Made by a program: the position numbers and the translations under genes
The notes under the pieces: generated by a model
Seen by the model: only the letters and a program-made list of their open reading frames with translations
Told to the model about the DNA's origin: nothing
Databases searched by the model: none
Origin: Peromyscus leucopus
Lineage: Eukaryota > Chordata > Mammalia > Rodentia > Cricetidae
Assembly: GCF_004664715.2 (NCBI RefSeq)
Contig: NC_051082.1
Location: forward strand, 8,810,498 to 8,874,497
Direction: 5' to 3'
DNA: 64,000 bases
Shown: positions 46,425 to 59,095 of the stretch, one piece after another
Numbering within the stretch: position 1 is the stretch's first letter
Layout of the letters: every line of letters begins with the position of its first letter

Positions 46425-46520
46425 GATGAGTGGCCTAGCACTCATAGCGTGCTGGGTGGCCTTGGGTAAGTCAGTTGGCCTCTCTGAGCCTTGGTGTTTT
46501 TATCCGCAGCCTGGAGAGGA
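46425..46520 (-). repeat. MIR
   Basis: GGTGGCCTTGGGTAAGTCAG then TTGGCCTCTCTGAGCC is the reversed MIR core. Confidence 0.7.
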
Positions 46521-46639
46521 TGGTGTGTGTCTCCCTGAGTGGGAAAGAGGAATAAGAAAAATGACAAAACTGGAAACTCTTGACAAGTGATGAAGACTGT
46601 GGAAATAATAGAGTCTTAAAAACATTATATATATATATA

Positions 46640-46745
46640 TATCAATATGCATATATTGATTACACATGATAATGGGTTTCATTATGACTTTTGTATACAT
46701 GTGTGTAATGAATTATTGTATCCACCTCCATTATTCTCTCTGCTT
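46640..46745 (+). repeat. L1 3'-UTR-like fragment
   Basis: GGGTTTCATTATGACTTTTG and ATACATGTGTGTAATGAATT follow an AT run at 46626-46640. This resembles rodent L1 3' untranslated sequence. Confidence 0.55.
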
Positions 46746-47720
46746 CCTCTTCCTAACGTGTCCATTTTTACATTAACCTGGTACTGATGTTAATGGTTAG
46801 GAGACATGTGCCCACCTCTTCTTTAGCTCAAACCCTTCCGTGGTCTCCATGGAAGTGTCTGCCTTTTCCCTGAGGAGGAGTGAGGAGAAGCAGTACCCCT
46901 CCCCAGCTCACCTGTCAGCCCCCCTCTTTGATGACAGGAGACAGGCTCGGGGCTGAGAAGTCGCTCCCACTTTTAATCAAAAGGTTTGTCTCTGAGTTCT
47001 CTTCAAACGAGGATTCCGTTTCTTCTAGGTGTTCAAAAAGCCTCAGAGAGACGCCGCAGAGGGCCGAGATCAGAGTGCTTCAAAAGCTGAGGTGGGCCCC
47101 AGAGCGTCCTGGGTCCGTCCCCAGCTGTGCCCATCCCTCCAAGGCAGTTATTAGCTCAGCCCTCGGGGACTCACAGCCCCGGATCAAGGACTCTCGGTGG
47201 ACTTGTTTGGAAGTGTTTGTAGACTATCGAGGACTGTCATCTGCTCTTGATCACCGGGGTCTGATTCCTCTCCAAGCGACCCAGGCTGCCTCTGACAGCT
47301 CTCAGAACTGCAGGCAGCATGCTGCGGCTCAGTGGTCTGTCATTCTGTCTTGTCAATAGACACAGTTCCTAGGCTGTCTGGCCTCAGACCCGGCCACCTG
47401 CACAGGAACTCTGTTCTCTTGTACCATCCTCTCCCACTTGGAGCCGTGGGACTGGTGCATCCCTTGACATCCCACTACAGAAGGGAGGTGGACATGGGAC
47501 AGTGGACATGGAGGCAGGTTTCCCGTCAGAGGTTGAAGCCAAGCACAGGGGCACGGGAGGAGGAGGGGCCAAGGTCTCCGCTTCTCTATCTATTCCGGCC
47601 CTTGGTTTCTGTGTTTTGTGAATCGACTTTGTCAGTCCCCACTTTGCCCCCAGCTGAGTCATCCACTTCCTGGTCTGCATTGTTTGACCAGAGCTGGGCC
47701 AGTGGAAATGAACGATCATT
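46746..47720. other. KSR2: Intron without recognised content
   Basis: The open frame at 46880-47359 has no recognisable product and no repeat. It is treated as chance. Confidence 0.5.
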
Positions 47721-48316
47721 CACCCATCCACCTGCTGTCTACTCACGCTCACTTACCCACCTGCCTATCTGCTCATTCATCCACTGATCCTCCCACAGCT
47801 CCAGTCAACCCCTCTCCCATCCGTTCGTGTGTCCATTCTGTTTGTCCACCCACCTTGTGTGTATTGACCCATCGTCCGTTTCTTCTACTCATACAACTAT
47901 CTACCTAGTATCTATCCGTGTTCTCGATCCTTCTAGCCACCACTAATATGTCCATAATCCCACACCTAACTGTCCATCCAGATCTTTACTCCTAATTCTG
48001 CATCTTCTTAACCACCTATCCTCCCATCTACCCTTTTATTTAATATCTGTACACCTACCTCTTCATCTACTTGAAATTGGACGCCATTAATCTAACCACC
48101 TATCTATACACTTGTCCATCCATGTACCCATCCACTCATCTGATACCTACTCACCTACTTCTTCATCTACCTGAAATCAGACACCATTAATCTATCCATC
48201 TTTCCCTACACCTGCCCACCCATTGATTTAATATCTGCCCACCTCTCTCCACTCAACAACCAACTAACCATCCATCCATCCATCCATCCATCCATCCATC
48301 CATCCATCCATCCATC
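47720..48316 (+). repeat. Degenerate CATC/TATC tract ending in pure CCAT repeat
   Basis: Almost 600 bases of CCACCTAT/CATCCA-like words, with a pure CCAT run at 48269-48316. Confidence 0.85.
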
Positions 48317-49500
48317 TACCTTCTCACTAATCTAGTCTAGCCATAAAGTAGTAGCCACTGGGTCTCTTTGTCCTATCAGGTACAGCATGGTGTCATGAAG
48401 GAAAAATGGGGTCTTTTTTCCTGGGCCATGATGCAAGCATATAACACTTTGTGTCAACTCCTCGAGACCGAGAACCATGGCTGGCTGGGCAGAGCTTAAG
48501 GTTGTGGTTGGCATCAACCTGTCTTGCTGGTTTAGTGATTAACAGTTCAGAAGCCCGAGGAAACATCCATCCATGGGAACTCATCCCTCTGCACAGCCGT
48601 GGATGCACACCCTGGGCCACATACCAGATAGGAAACCAAACAGATGGCCCCTGCCAAAGAAAAGACAGGTAGTCAGGACCCTAAGAACTGTCCCCATGTT
48701 TTTACTGATGAGCAGGGCAGGGGGTCCCTACCAGGACACCAAGGGATGGAGAAGCCTTGTCTTAGCTTGATGCCTGGAGCAGGGTGGCTAGGCAGAGGGC
48801 AGTCTTGGACAGTAGTGGTAGGGGGATGAAGGAGCTAATTCCATAGGGCCTGAGGATGCTCAGTGCTGTTTCTGAGGGTGGTAGAGAGCTGGGGTGGGGC
48901 TGCAGATTTGGAAGCAAGGCTGCTTATTGCTGACTTCACACCCCATTAACTCCCAACTCATAATAATTTCTCAGCGGCAGCTTGCAGTTTACTTGCTCGT
49001 TATTTATAGAGAATGTGTTTGCTAAGCAAATCAGTAGTTCAAACAAGATCGCAGTAGGGGAGCTTGAACCCACTCAAGAGACCCAGCTTGAGGGGACAGT
49101 CTCGGCAAAGCTGGCTTGTCTGCAGGCAGATGGGAATGCCGAGAGCAGATGGACAGCCAGCCCTCGGGCCCCTGCCTTACAACAGCAGACATCCGCATTT
49201 GAGCTCCAAATGGCCCCTCCAAGGAACACACCTCGGCTTCTCTCCTACCCCCTTTTCGTCTGAATGTGACCCACCTGTCAATCTGGGTCTCTGTTGACTT
49301 TCTCATGTCATAGTAAAAACCTCTGGTTAACCTGGTAAGAGTGTGCCTAGCGACCGAGTGTAAAAGTCGGGTCCCTCGAAGCCTTTCTCTGATGGGAGAT
49401 GGGTGGCGGTGGGATTTCGGCCTGTGGTCAAGAGTTCTGGTTCCTTTGGGAAAGGCCTCTTGGACTTAAGCTCACACTTGGAAGCCTTGTTCCCTCCTGG
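48317..49500. other. KSR2: Intron without recognised content
   Basis: Unique sequence. The stretch 48935-49030 (ATTAACTCCCAACTCATAAT) is A+T-rich but nothing more could be said. Confidence 0.5.
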
Positions 49501-49509
49501 TGTTGGGCA

Positions 49510-49880
49510 TCCGTCTTAGTTTCAAACACCCCACCAAAAAAATCAACACGGGGAGGAAAACAGTTTCTTTGGCTTCAAATTCCAGGTCACAGGTCATCAT
49601 TTCGGGGAAGTCAGAGCAGGAACTCAAGCGGCCGTCACATCACCTCCACAGTCAAGAGCAGAGAGACTAGAGACATCCCTGCTTGCTCTCGGCTCACTTT
49701 CTCCGCCCTTATACAGTTCTGGGTCCCCTGACTAGGGAATAGTGCCACTCACAGTGGGCTGGGCCCTCCCACATCAGTTAACAATCAAGACAACCCCCAC
49801 AGTCATGCCCACAGGCCAATCTGATCTAGATGATCCCCCCCTCATTGGGACTCTCTCTTGTGTAAAGTTGTCCTTGGGCA
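49510..49880 (-). repeat. Rodent interspersed repeat, family A
   Basis: Reversed: CACAGTGGGCTGGGCCCTCC, CACAGGCCAATCTGATCTAG and TTGTGTAAAGTTG at the end. Confidence 0.65.
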
Positions 49881-50499
49881 AGCTCTTGGGATGCTGTGAT
49901 GCTCATCCTCTTCGTCTGGTTCCCTGGGGCTCAATCAGAGGGCAGTGATTTCTGTTCCACAGAAGACTAGGATCAGGAACAGACATGCTGGCTGGTATCT
50001 GAGTACTTTCTGTAACCCATGCTCAGTTTTGTGAGAATGACTTGGGCTCATATTCAGTATCCGCCGTCTCAAGGTAGGGGGACCGTCATTCCTATTGGAA
50101 GGTGGCTTCTTAAAACAGCTAGGAAGGAAGTAATAAGGCTAGAGTCTTAACTACTGCAAGGGTACTGGACAGGGGAGGGGGGCTTGACACTGTGGTGGTC
50201 CCACTCTTCCCACTCTGCCCTAGCAGGCACATCCTTCCAATCCCCTCTTCTCAAGGAACCTGGGATCTGTCTGAGTATGCTCAAGAAGTCACAGCCTTCC
50301 TCAGAGCCTCGCCTTCCTCCTAATCAAATAGGGACCATGAGAATCCATTCCCAGAGGGTTAGCTGGGAACAAGGGTGTCTCTAGCTGACCTAGAACCACA
50401 GGTGTGAGGCAAGATCGGTGGGAGCTGTGGTTCTTGGAGACTTGGATTTGTTTTTTTTCCTGAAGGCTTGCCTTCAAGCCGACCCCAGCCTCCTCTCCT

Positions 50500-50680
50500 C
50501 TGCTTAGCTGTGTGCCGTTGTACAAGTTACCAGCTGACTTATCCTCTCTGTGCCCTGATGCTGCTCATCTATCAAATAAGGGAAACACAGTACCCCCCTC
50601 ACTGAGCTGTCATTCATGATTAATTAAGTGCTTTGGGGAATATCAGGCACATCTAAAGATGAGTGGCTCTTGTTGTGAAC
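50500..50680 (-). repeat. MIR
   Basis: GCTGTGTGCCGTTGTACAAG then ATCTATCAAATAAGGGAAAC and TTAATTAAGTGCTTTG. Confidence 0.65.
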
Positions 50681-50834
50681 ATGGTGGTAGATTTCTTCTT
50701 CGTTTATCTCTTATTTTTCTCCTTGTATTGAAATCTGAGCTCTATAAGGTGAGGGCATGACTCTCCACCTCTCTGGGTTTGGGTCTTAGAAACAGAGCCT
50801 GGCTTTGTAGGAGATGCTCAATGTATACTTACTA

Positions 50835-50900
50835 GATGGATGGATGGATGGATGGATACATGTGCTGGTGGGCAGACAGATGGATGGATGGATGGATGGA
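50835..50900 (+). repeat. GGAT repeats (two blocks)
   Basis: GGAT x5 at 50835-50857 and again at 50878-50900. Confidence 0.9.
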
Positions 50901-51474
50901 TTAATGGATACATGGGTTAATTAATTAATATGCAAATGAAGAGTATTGGCCGTCAGGTAGCACATATATCTCCTAAATAGATATTCTAGAGTTTGGCTGC
51001 TTCTCCAAAACACCCATCTCTGTGCCTCTGATGTGACATGTGAATTGAGCCCACCCTGCCTGTCTGTCCATCAGAAGACACAGTTGCCTCGCTCCCTCCC
51101 TCAGAAGAATCTATAGTTCCCTAACTTGGTGTTTTCATCTCATCCAGACCTGAAGGCCAGTATCCATTTCCCTCCGGTTTCCAGTTTTGGCCAGAGAGCT
51201 GTTTCATACTCCTCTAGTGACCATCCATAAAGCTATATACTTCTTGGGGCATTTCAGAGTGGTCAGAGCAATAGATAGGGGTCAGGTCCTTGGGGCAAGG
51301 AAGGCATGACTCTGTTATTGAAACTCCTAGAAGGATGGGGGCAATGTGACCCCTTTCATGGGTCATGAAGGCTATTTCTGTTATAGGATAGAGAGAAGAC
51401 TGGAGGAAGGGGATGAAAAGTGGGGTACCCAGCCAGTGACCATTAGAATCCAGCTTCTAAAGAAGCCCTTAGGG

Positions 51475-51705
51475 GCTGGGGAAATGGCTCCGTTGGTGAA
51501 GTATTAACCTTCTAAGCATGAAGACCTGAATTTGACTCTTAGGACCCATGTAAAAATGCAGGCACTGTGATGCACGCATGCCTATAATCCCAACGTTGGT
51601 GGGATGGGAGGCAGAGTCAGGTAGATCTCTAGAAGCTCGTGAGCCAGCTAGCCTAGCCTGCTCAGCGTAGTTCCAAGCCAATGAAAGAACAAGAGGAAAT
51701 GCAAG
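51475..51705 (+). repeat. B4-type SINE
   Basis: GGGGCTGGGGAAATGGCTCC head and CCTATAATCCCAACGTTGGT B1-like body. Confidence 0.75.
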
Positions 51706-51869
51706 TGTCTTATCTTATTGTGGCCACAGTCATCCATACTGGCATGGGATGCACCCAAGATTCTGGGGACGCACTGAACCTCCGGTGGCACTGAGACCTG
51801 TCATTCGATGCTCTGTCTGCCTTAATGCAGAACTTACTATGCATGTTGGCTCTAGCTTTTGCAGTTTGA

Positions 51870-52060
51870 TGCTGGTGCTGAAGAGATGGCTCAGCTGGTA
51901 AAGGTGTGTGCCATGCAAGCCTGAGGCTCCAAGTTCAATTCCCAGGACCCACATGGTAGAGGCAGAGAACCAATATTGCAAACTTGTCCTCTGACCTCTG
52001 CACACAAGCCATGGCACACACTCCCAATGATGATAAATACATTTTTTAAAAAAAAACTAA
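51870..52060 (+). repeat. B2/B3-type SINE
   Basis: CTGAAGAGATGGCTCAGCTG, AAGTTCAATTCCCAGGACCC, TTGTCCTCTGACCTCTGCAC, then an A-rich tail. Confidence 0.85.
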
Positions 52061-52649
52061 CACCAAATTCCTGTTTGTTCTTCACAATGTCACAGATAGA
52101 AGATTCATTCTTACCATACATCTTAGCAACCCTCATGCAAGACATTGAATCCAATAATCTCACCTTTTGACTTAAAGTACGTTCTTTGTGGCTTCTATCA
52201 TTTCCAAGTTACACCATTCTTGTACTCTGGGGCCTTTGTAAAATAAAACAAGGGTCACTGGATCCCCATCCCAGAGATACCACAATCATTGATCTGGTCA
52301 CCAGGTGGCTCTTGGATGAGTAGTGGGCAGGTAGCCTATACAGCATGGATACATTGATCAAAGGAATGAGTCCATGCCCTAAGCAGAATGGGGTCGTGTC
52401 AGAGTGATATAATGTGTGATTTCGTCATTTTACCCAGAATGCCCTGCAGCTGAAAATATATGAACTGTTTATTTCTGGAATTTTCCATTTCTTATTTTAT
52501 GGTTATAGTTCAAGCTCAAGTTGCCAAAACCGCCAAAAGCAAAACGGTAGGGAGGAGGTGTGGGGAGCACCACCTCCTTGTTCATCACAGCTGTTTTCCT
52601 TCTCTGAGCCAAGCAGAAACAGTCCTAAGGTGTGGTCTAATTTAACTTT

Positions 52650-52855
52650 CAGAAGACTGGAGGGGGCTCATTGAACCCAGCGTACAGATGAAACGGGATC
52701 ACAGAGACAAAGCAGCGTCTCATGGTGGAGTCAGCAGCCACCCGGTTACCCTCCCCCCCCCCCCCCCCCCGATTCCTCACGGGCATTGTATTGTTGCCCT
52801 GACGGTGCAGGCAGGGGGATTGAGGCTCAGAAAGGTTAGATGGCTGTGCCTGGAC
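52650..52855 (+). repeat. MIR-like pieces around a C run
   Basis: CGTACAGATGAAACGGGATC and GATTGAGGCTCAGAAAGGTT are MIR-like; a run of 18 C lies at 52753-52770. Confidence 0.55.
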
Positions 52856-52979
52856 CCCCTGCTGCACAGTTGACTGAGCCCGTATCACTCTGTGGCTCAG
52901 GAGTTCTCTCCCCTGGGCCTTTCTCTCCTTTGGAAGAGCTCTCCGCGCCCCCCCCCACTCCCAACCCCCTAACATCGAC

Positions 52980-53679
52980 TCCTTCCCATCCTCCAGGTGT
53001 GGTTGTTCTAGGAGGGCACAGCCAGGCTCGTGGGTGGTGCAAATCAAGTTTCTATGACCACAGTGAAGAGATTTCTTAATCTCTGAAGCAAACAGATCCT
53101 CACGATGTGCGCAGCAGAACTTGAGCTCCAGCCTGAAGCCGGCAACTCAGGAAAGAAAACAAACCCGTGTTTGCTAAGTGGGAAGAGAGAGGATATTGGC
53201 TGAGGAGAAAAATGTCATTTTTCAGTCAGTCGAGAGGAATGCTAACATATAACCTAGAAAACCAATGGGGGCGGGGGGACCCAGTCTAATTCTTCCAGGC
53301 TGCCTGCATGAAATTGCGTCCAAGAACTCTGACATTTCGCTCCTAATTTTGATAGAGAAGACATTTTCTGAGGCCCGATATTGGTAGCAGGTATACTGAC
53401 TTTGTGGACTCCTCCCTGGCTGTAGGTGATCAGAAAGTGTGTCCCCGATCAAAATGTTCAGAAATGGCATTGTTAACCAACGCATGTGGCCGTTCATCTG
53501 CTTATCCAGGCATTCAGCTGCCTCTGCAGGGAAGGGAGCTGGTTCTGGGGTCACGGTGTCTCCTAAGGCAAGCCTATCCCTAGAAGTCTGTCAGCCCGAG
53601 CAAAGGCAGGTAGAAGAAACCTCCAGAAACTGCTAGGCCAAATAGCAAGTTTGGGGTTGAAGGTGCACACAGGGTGAGC
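52980..53679. other. KSR2: Intron without recognised content
   Basis: Unique sequence with nothing supported. Confidence 0.5.
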
Positions 53680-53706
53680 GGGGGGGGGGGGGGGGGGGGG
53701 GGGGGG
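53680..53706 (+). repeat. G homopolymer (27)
   Basis: Uninterrupted G run. Its length is likely to be unreliable in any assembly. Confidence 0.95.
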
Positions 53707-53734
53707 ATGATGATGAGACAAGATAACATTAGGG

Positions 53735-54050
53735 TTTGAATGTGAAATGCCCCTTCAGTCGGCTCAGGAGTTGGGACCCTGGGTGGGGCGGGGTGAGGAA
53801 CTTTGGGGACACATGGCTGACTGGCTGCATGCTGGCCACTAGAGGTGGACCTTGAAGATTATAGCCTGACCCTGTCCTGCTCCCTGTGCCTGCCACACAC
53901 TCCCACCACCACACCTTCCCCCACCATGATGGACTTGCCCCCCCCCCATTCCCCTCCCCTGGCCAACCATGACCCAAAATAAATCCCTCCATGAAGCTGC
54001 TCTGTTGGGTCACAGCCAAATTGGAATGGCCGTGCAAGAACGAGTCAGTT
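53735..54050 (+). repeat. Rodent interspersed repeat with AATAAATCCC signal
   Basis: GGGTTTGAATGTGAAATGCC, CCCCACCATGATGGACTTGC and CAAAATAAATCCCTCC are familiar rodent repeat words. Class uncertain. Confidence 0.6.
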
Positions 54051-54054
54051 TGAA

Positions 54055-54415
54055 AGAAATGGGTGGTTGTTTTAGCGCCTCTTCACTTGCTGTGGTAAAA
54101 TACCGTGGTGGAGGCAATCCGTAGAAGGAGCTTATTAGGGCTCGTGGTGCCAGGTTAAGAGTCAGTCACGGCAGGGAAACTTGGCGGCAGGTGTGGAGGC
54201 TGGAGAGGGAAGCCGATGGTATATGTGACCCAGAAGCAGGAGGCAGAGAGCAAATTAGGAAGACTCTGGTGTTTAAACTCTCACAGCACCCCTTCAGTGA
54301 TGTACTTACTCCAGCAAAGCCACTCTTCCCAAGTCTACCCAAACAGTGTCATCAGCTAGGGGCCAAAAATTCGAATGCATGAGACTGGAGTGGGGGCAGC
54401 TCATTGAAACCACCG
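54055..54415 (+). repeat. Rodent interspersed repeat, family B
   Basis: TTCACTTGCTGTGGTAAAATACC, GAAGGAGCTTATTAGGGCTC, ACTTACTCCAGCAAAGCCAC and ATTGAAACCACCGTAG are diverged versions of the family. Confidence 0.55.
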
Positions 54416-55044
54416 TAGCAGTTGAGGAAGAAAAAGACAGAATGGCTTGTGTTAAAATAAAAATTTGTATCTACAGAGTCAACCAACCATGGATGGGAAA
54501 ATAGTTGGGGATGAGCTCTAGAAAGTTCCAAAGACAAACATTTGAATTGATTGCACAGCCAATAGTACACTGAATCCATTTGAGTGGATCAATCATAGCA
54601 TGTCTGGCTGGGGCCCCATCTCACGATCTTCAGGCTCCCCCAGCCCTCCCCCTAATGTTGCCTGTCTGTGTCTCACTCTGTGAGGTTAAAACAGCCATGT
54701 TTGTGTCTGAACTGGACACGTACGAGCTTTTGTTTTTTCTTCTCCCTAAATGCTGTGGTGTAAGAGCTACTTATAGAACGTTCACACTGCAGAAAGTCAA
54801 CATCTCTATGTATTAGAGATGTTGTTATGTAAACTATCTAGAGATGATTTAAAAGGAACCAGGACCATGTGCAGATGTTATACATTGATGTGGTACATTG
54901 ATGCACAAGCGAGCATCTGCAGAGTTTGACATCTGCAGGGTGGGAGCTTGGGACCAGCGGGACAGCTGTGGTTCACTTAGGACTAAATAGTGCCAACCGG
55001 GAGGTGTATCATAAAATGGGTGATTTCATAAGAACGGATAGTGC

Positions 55045-55430
55045 TGGGGACCTGGGAGGGGTTCTGTCGATAAAATCCTTGGCGTGCAAGCCTGAGGACC
55101 TAAGCTTGGGTCCCCAGCATTTACAGCCAAACAAGTCTGTATTCTCAGAGCTAGGGAAGTGGAGGCAGGAGGATTCCTGTGGCTTGTTGACTGGACATTC
55201 TAGCTAAAGTGGGACGCTCCTGGTCAGTGAGAGATGCCTCGAAAAATAAGATAGCAATTGAGGAAGATACGAATGTTGACCTCTGCTTTCCACATGCACA
55301 AGCTCCCACATGTACACACACACACACAATTGCACACACACACAAGTGCACACACACACAAGTGCACACACACACAAGTGCACACACACACCCAAGTGCA
55401 CACACATATGTGCATGCATGCACATGGGCA
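55045..55430 (+). repeat. B4-type SINE with CA tail
   Basis: GTGCTGGGGACCTGGGAGGG, TATTCTCAGAGCTAGGGAAG and a CA/AAGTGCACAC repeat at 55314-55405. Confidence 0.75.
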
Positions 55431-56112
55431 CCAGCAAAGAAGAACAAACGGCTACTGTCTTGCTCTGCATTACCCATCCTGTGCTATAGAATACTCACAG
55501 CTATCCTGACATGTGACTGTGAACGCCGACCCCATTTTACACACCAGGCTGAAAAGCCTGTCTTTCCCAAGAATTCTTTCCACTTCAGCAGCTGTCAGTG
55601 ATGTCATGACAAACTCAAGGTCATGGAAGCAGAACACCTGAAGCTCTGACACCCATCACTTGAGGGTCAGACCCGGTACTTTCATTTCCCCCATGGGGGC
55701 CAACCACACCCACCCACCTGATTATGCCTCCTGTGATATGGTAACCTCTGTGACAGTGGGCGGGACAATCAGGGAACTTGGGATCGGGGCTGTGGTCCTG
55801 ATGCTGAATGAGCATCCTCATTGGCTCTGGATCTTCTTACATGTCCCCCGGCCCAGGTCAGAGTACCTTCCACTTCAAACAGCCGCCAGGCAGCAACCAA
55901 ATTCACACATAACTTCGATAGCAAAAGTGGCTACACATTGCTTGGGATCCCTCTATCTCCATCCTCCAAGTTTTATGGGAACTGGAGTGTCTGAGGGATT
56001 TGCCAGAGGGGATGGGGGTAGGGTGGATAAGATTACCCAGTCGAACATCAGAAAAGAATTCTCTCAGAGCCCTGGAGATGAGAGTTTATGGGGCGGGGGT
56101 GGGAAGAGTGGC

Positions 56113-56132
56113 GGGGGGGGGGGGGGGGGGGG
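56113..56132 (+). repeat. G homopolymer (20)
   Basis: Uninterrupted G run, the second long one within 2.5 kb. Confidence 0.95.
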
Positions 56133-56139
56133 AGGGCGG

Positions 56140-56864
56140 CATGGAGAGGGGGAGAGCACACGTGAACTTGACTTGTGATTTCACCGGTCTCTGAGAAATT
56201 GGCAAAGGCTTACATTTTGTTCCTGCACCTTCTAAATTGGGTTTTTGGGAACTGACAGGGCTTTCGATGGGAACAGATTAACAAGGTGAGGCTTGGCGGC
56301 TAATGGAAATATTCGTAATAGGGATTACAAGGAGGTTTTTTTTTTTTTTTTTTTTTTCCATCTTGCCTGTGGGGAATGTGACAGTCTTTGGGGGCACAGC
56401 ACCCCTTGTCTCTAATCTCTCTGGACACTTATCTTCTGTTTTTAAATGATGGAGAGGGGAGGTCACATCCCCCCGTGGTGACTGGCTTGCTATCTGGGAC
56501 AAACTAGAGAAAGCTATTAACAAAAAAAAAAAAACATGAAATTGAATCTCACCGAGCAGAGATTCCCATTTGCCTGGAGTTCCTTCAAAGCTGCTCCACA
56601 GCCCAGTTTTGTGCAGATGGAGATGTCCATGGACATTTGTGTTAAAAAAAAAAATACCATGTTTCTTAAACACCAAGAAAATACAATCCCATGCCAAGGA
56701 ATCACAGCATCTTCGTTACTTTGGCTCTTGTTCATTCTCTGCCTGCTTCTCATGGCCTCGATTCACCTAGTATTTTGAGATCCATGAATCTACTGTCATT
56801 GCCAGTATTTATGGAGCACTCCCTATGATCTGATCTCTTCGCGTGTCTGTTAGAATTATTATAC
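56140..56864. other. KSR2: Intron, mostly unique, with T run
   Basis: A T run is at 56337-56357 and A runs at 56521-56534 and 56644-56655. The rest has no repeat recognised. Confidence 0.5.
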
Positions 56865-57055
56865 GTTTTATTGATTGATTTTTGTATCTGTGGGCACTCA
56901 TGTGCCATGGCATATGCTTGGAGGTCAGAAGACAGGCTGTGGAGGTCAGTTCTCTCCTCCCATGGTGTGTGCTCCCTGCGGATTGAACCTGGGTCATCGG
57001 ACCTGGCAGCGAGTGTCTTTACGTGTTAAACCATCTTCTCTGGCCTTTGCCTATC
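56865..57055 (-). repeat. B2/B3-type SINE
   Basis: Reversed: ATCTGTGGGCACTCATGTGC, GATTGAACCTGGGTCATCGG and TTAAACCATCTTCTCTGGCC. Confidence 0.8.
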
Positions 57056-57059
57056 TTTC

Positions 57060-57950
57060 AGCCAGGATAGGATACGTGTAAGCTGCGCAGACAAACGACC
57101 ACGAAAAGCTGCCATTTAACATTGTAATTCTTTCACGGAAGTCAGCCGTGGGATGGGCCATCCTCTGCGGTACCCTTTTTCCAGGCAGTCGCTCAGGCAT
57201 CTGGTCTGTGTAACCTTGTGACTCGGTGTGTCCGGGCAGAGCCTCCTTAGTCCTGATGGCACAGAGAGAAGGGCAGACTGGACATTAGGCAATGGGCTTC
57301 CAAGTTCCCCAGCTTGAAAGTGACAGGGCTCCCTTTTGATTGGCTGGAGCCAGTCACGTGGTTCCGCATTACCAGGAGGAATGGAGAAGAAGGCAGTGTG
57401 GGACGGGATTTGGTGGAGGTTAATGCTCTTCTATCCATGTAAGAGTTTTCCAATTAACTTCTCCCAGGCGGCCATTTATTTTAAGTAACTTTTCTAAATG
57501 CTTATGGTTAGAGAGATCCACATTGGTTCTGGAACCTAGCTGTGCCTGGCTCCAGATTCCAAGTTTTCCATCTCTAGTTCTGACTGCCCCCCACCCCTAC
57601 CCACACCCTGTCTCCTGTCCATTCTCCTGTTTCTGTTTCTTCTGGAAGTGAATGATCCTCTTAGCAGAGTGCCTCCCCCTCCTCCCATTTCCTCCATCTC
57701 TATCAGGGTTATGAATATCTTTTCTCTCTAGGATCCAGCCTGGCTTTGCCACCCCGGCCCTCGTGAGTTACCTAGGAGTCCTCTGGTATCTGCTTCCAAG
57801 GCTCTGAGAGACAGAACACAGGTGTTCTTTGCTGTGCGGGAGGCAGAGCAGAGGTTGCATAGTATGTGGGAGACCCTTCCTGCTGACGATGGCGCTGTGG
57901 CATGTCTTATTTCCCCCCTTTCCCAGCACACGGAGTCTCAGTAAATGCAA
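57060..57950. other. KSR2: Intron without recognised content
   Basis: Unique sequence, nothing supported. Confidence 0.5.
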
Positions 57951-57979
57951 CCGTTAAAAAAAAAAGAACAAACAAACAA

Positions 57980-58185
57980 AAAACAATGAATTTTTGATTT
58001 CTATGAGTTCCCTTTGGGATTATTAAGCAGCTTATACAGCATTTGCATCCCCACAGTTTGCTCATTGGGTGCTTATGGTTTAATTATGTAGCTCGGTGAC
58101 TTTTTGTGCATTCATAAAATTGTACTAAAATGTAAATTTAAAACATTTCAAAACCTTAAGAAAAAAGCACTCGGTTCGTTGACAG
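57980..58185. promoter_or_regulatory. A+T-rich repeat-free block with octamer, candidate conserved element
   Basis: It holds ATTTGCAT at 58041-58048, GGGATTATTAAGCAGC and GGTTTAATTATGTAGC. Possible regulatory DNA; not proven. Confidence 0.3.
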
Positions 58186-58659
58186 CTACCGTAGCACCCA
58201 CATCCCACCACCCCATTTCCTTCAGCATTCTGCCCATTGACAGCCAACCACAACTCCCAACATCCCCCCCCCCACCTATAGCAACCTCAACTTCCACTTT
58301 GCAAAGGATTGATTGGGGCGGGGGGCGGGCAATGTGAACACAGAGCAGTCTCCAAGGGCAAGAGGCCAGTTCTGGCCTTGTCATGAAGGTGCCCTGGGTC
58401 GCTGTCCCTGGCTCCAGTCATGAGCATGCACCTGCTACACACGTAAGGACATGCAGGGACCTCTGCACACATAGATCTCGGCATGGGGCATGCAAGAACA
58501 TACCTACAGAAGCAGAAGCCGACTTAACATCGCTGTAACACAGGATCCTTATGAAAACAGAGAGAATGGCCTATTTGTGTTCAAGTCCAAGATGGGGCAG
58601 CCCTTGGCCTGGGGCTCTGATGAGGCCAAGTATATCACGGTCACACAGTAGGAGCACAG

Positions 58660-59095
58660 AGGTAGTAATTGTGTCTCGGCTCACTGCTGTGATGGAATAC
58701 CCCGAGACAAGCAGCAAACTGAAGAAGGGAAGTTTTGATTTTTGCCCTCAGTTCCAAGTGGCATCTACTATTCCAGAAGCCGAGAGTGGGTGCTGGTGTT
58801 CGGCTCACTCTCCTTTTTTATTGAGTCCAGGATCCCAGTCTGTGGGATGGTACCGACCACAGTTAAGATGGGTCTTCCCATCTCAGTTAAGCCAGCCTAG
58901 GAATTCCTACACAGGCATGTCCATAGGCTCATCTCCTAGGTGATTTTTAGAGTCTCTCAAGTTGATAGTATTAATTATAACATGCCCCAATAACCACGAA
59001 TCCCCACCACTAACAGGTCCCCAAGACCTCATAATACCACCATCTTGAGGGCCAAGGCTTACATCTTTTGGGGACTCTAGTCAAAAACCATAACA
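58660..59095 (-). repeat. Diverged rodent interspersed repeat
   Basis: ACTGCTGTGATGGAATACCC, ATAGGCTCATCTCCTAGGTG and CAAGTTGATAGTATTAATTA correspond to the reversed family A ends. Confidence 0.55.

Noticed and set aside
46880..47359. 159-codon open frame on the plus strand
   Set aside because: Unrecognised, no splice context or composition typical of coding DNA; length is within chance for G+C-rich intron.
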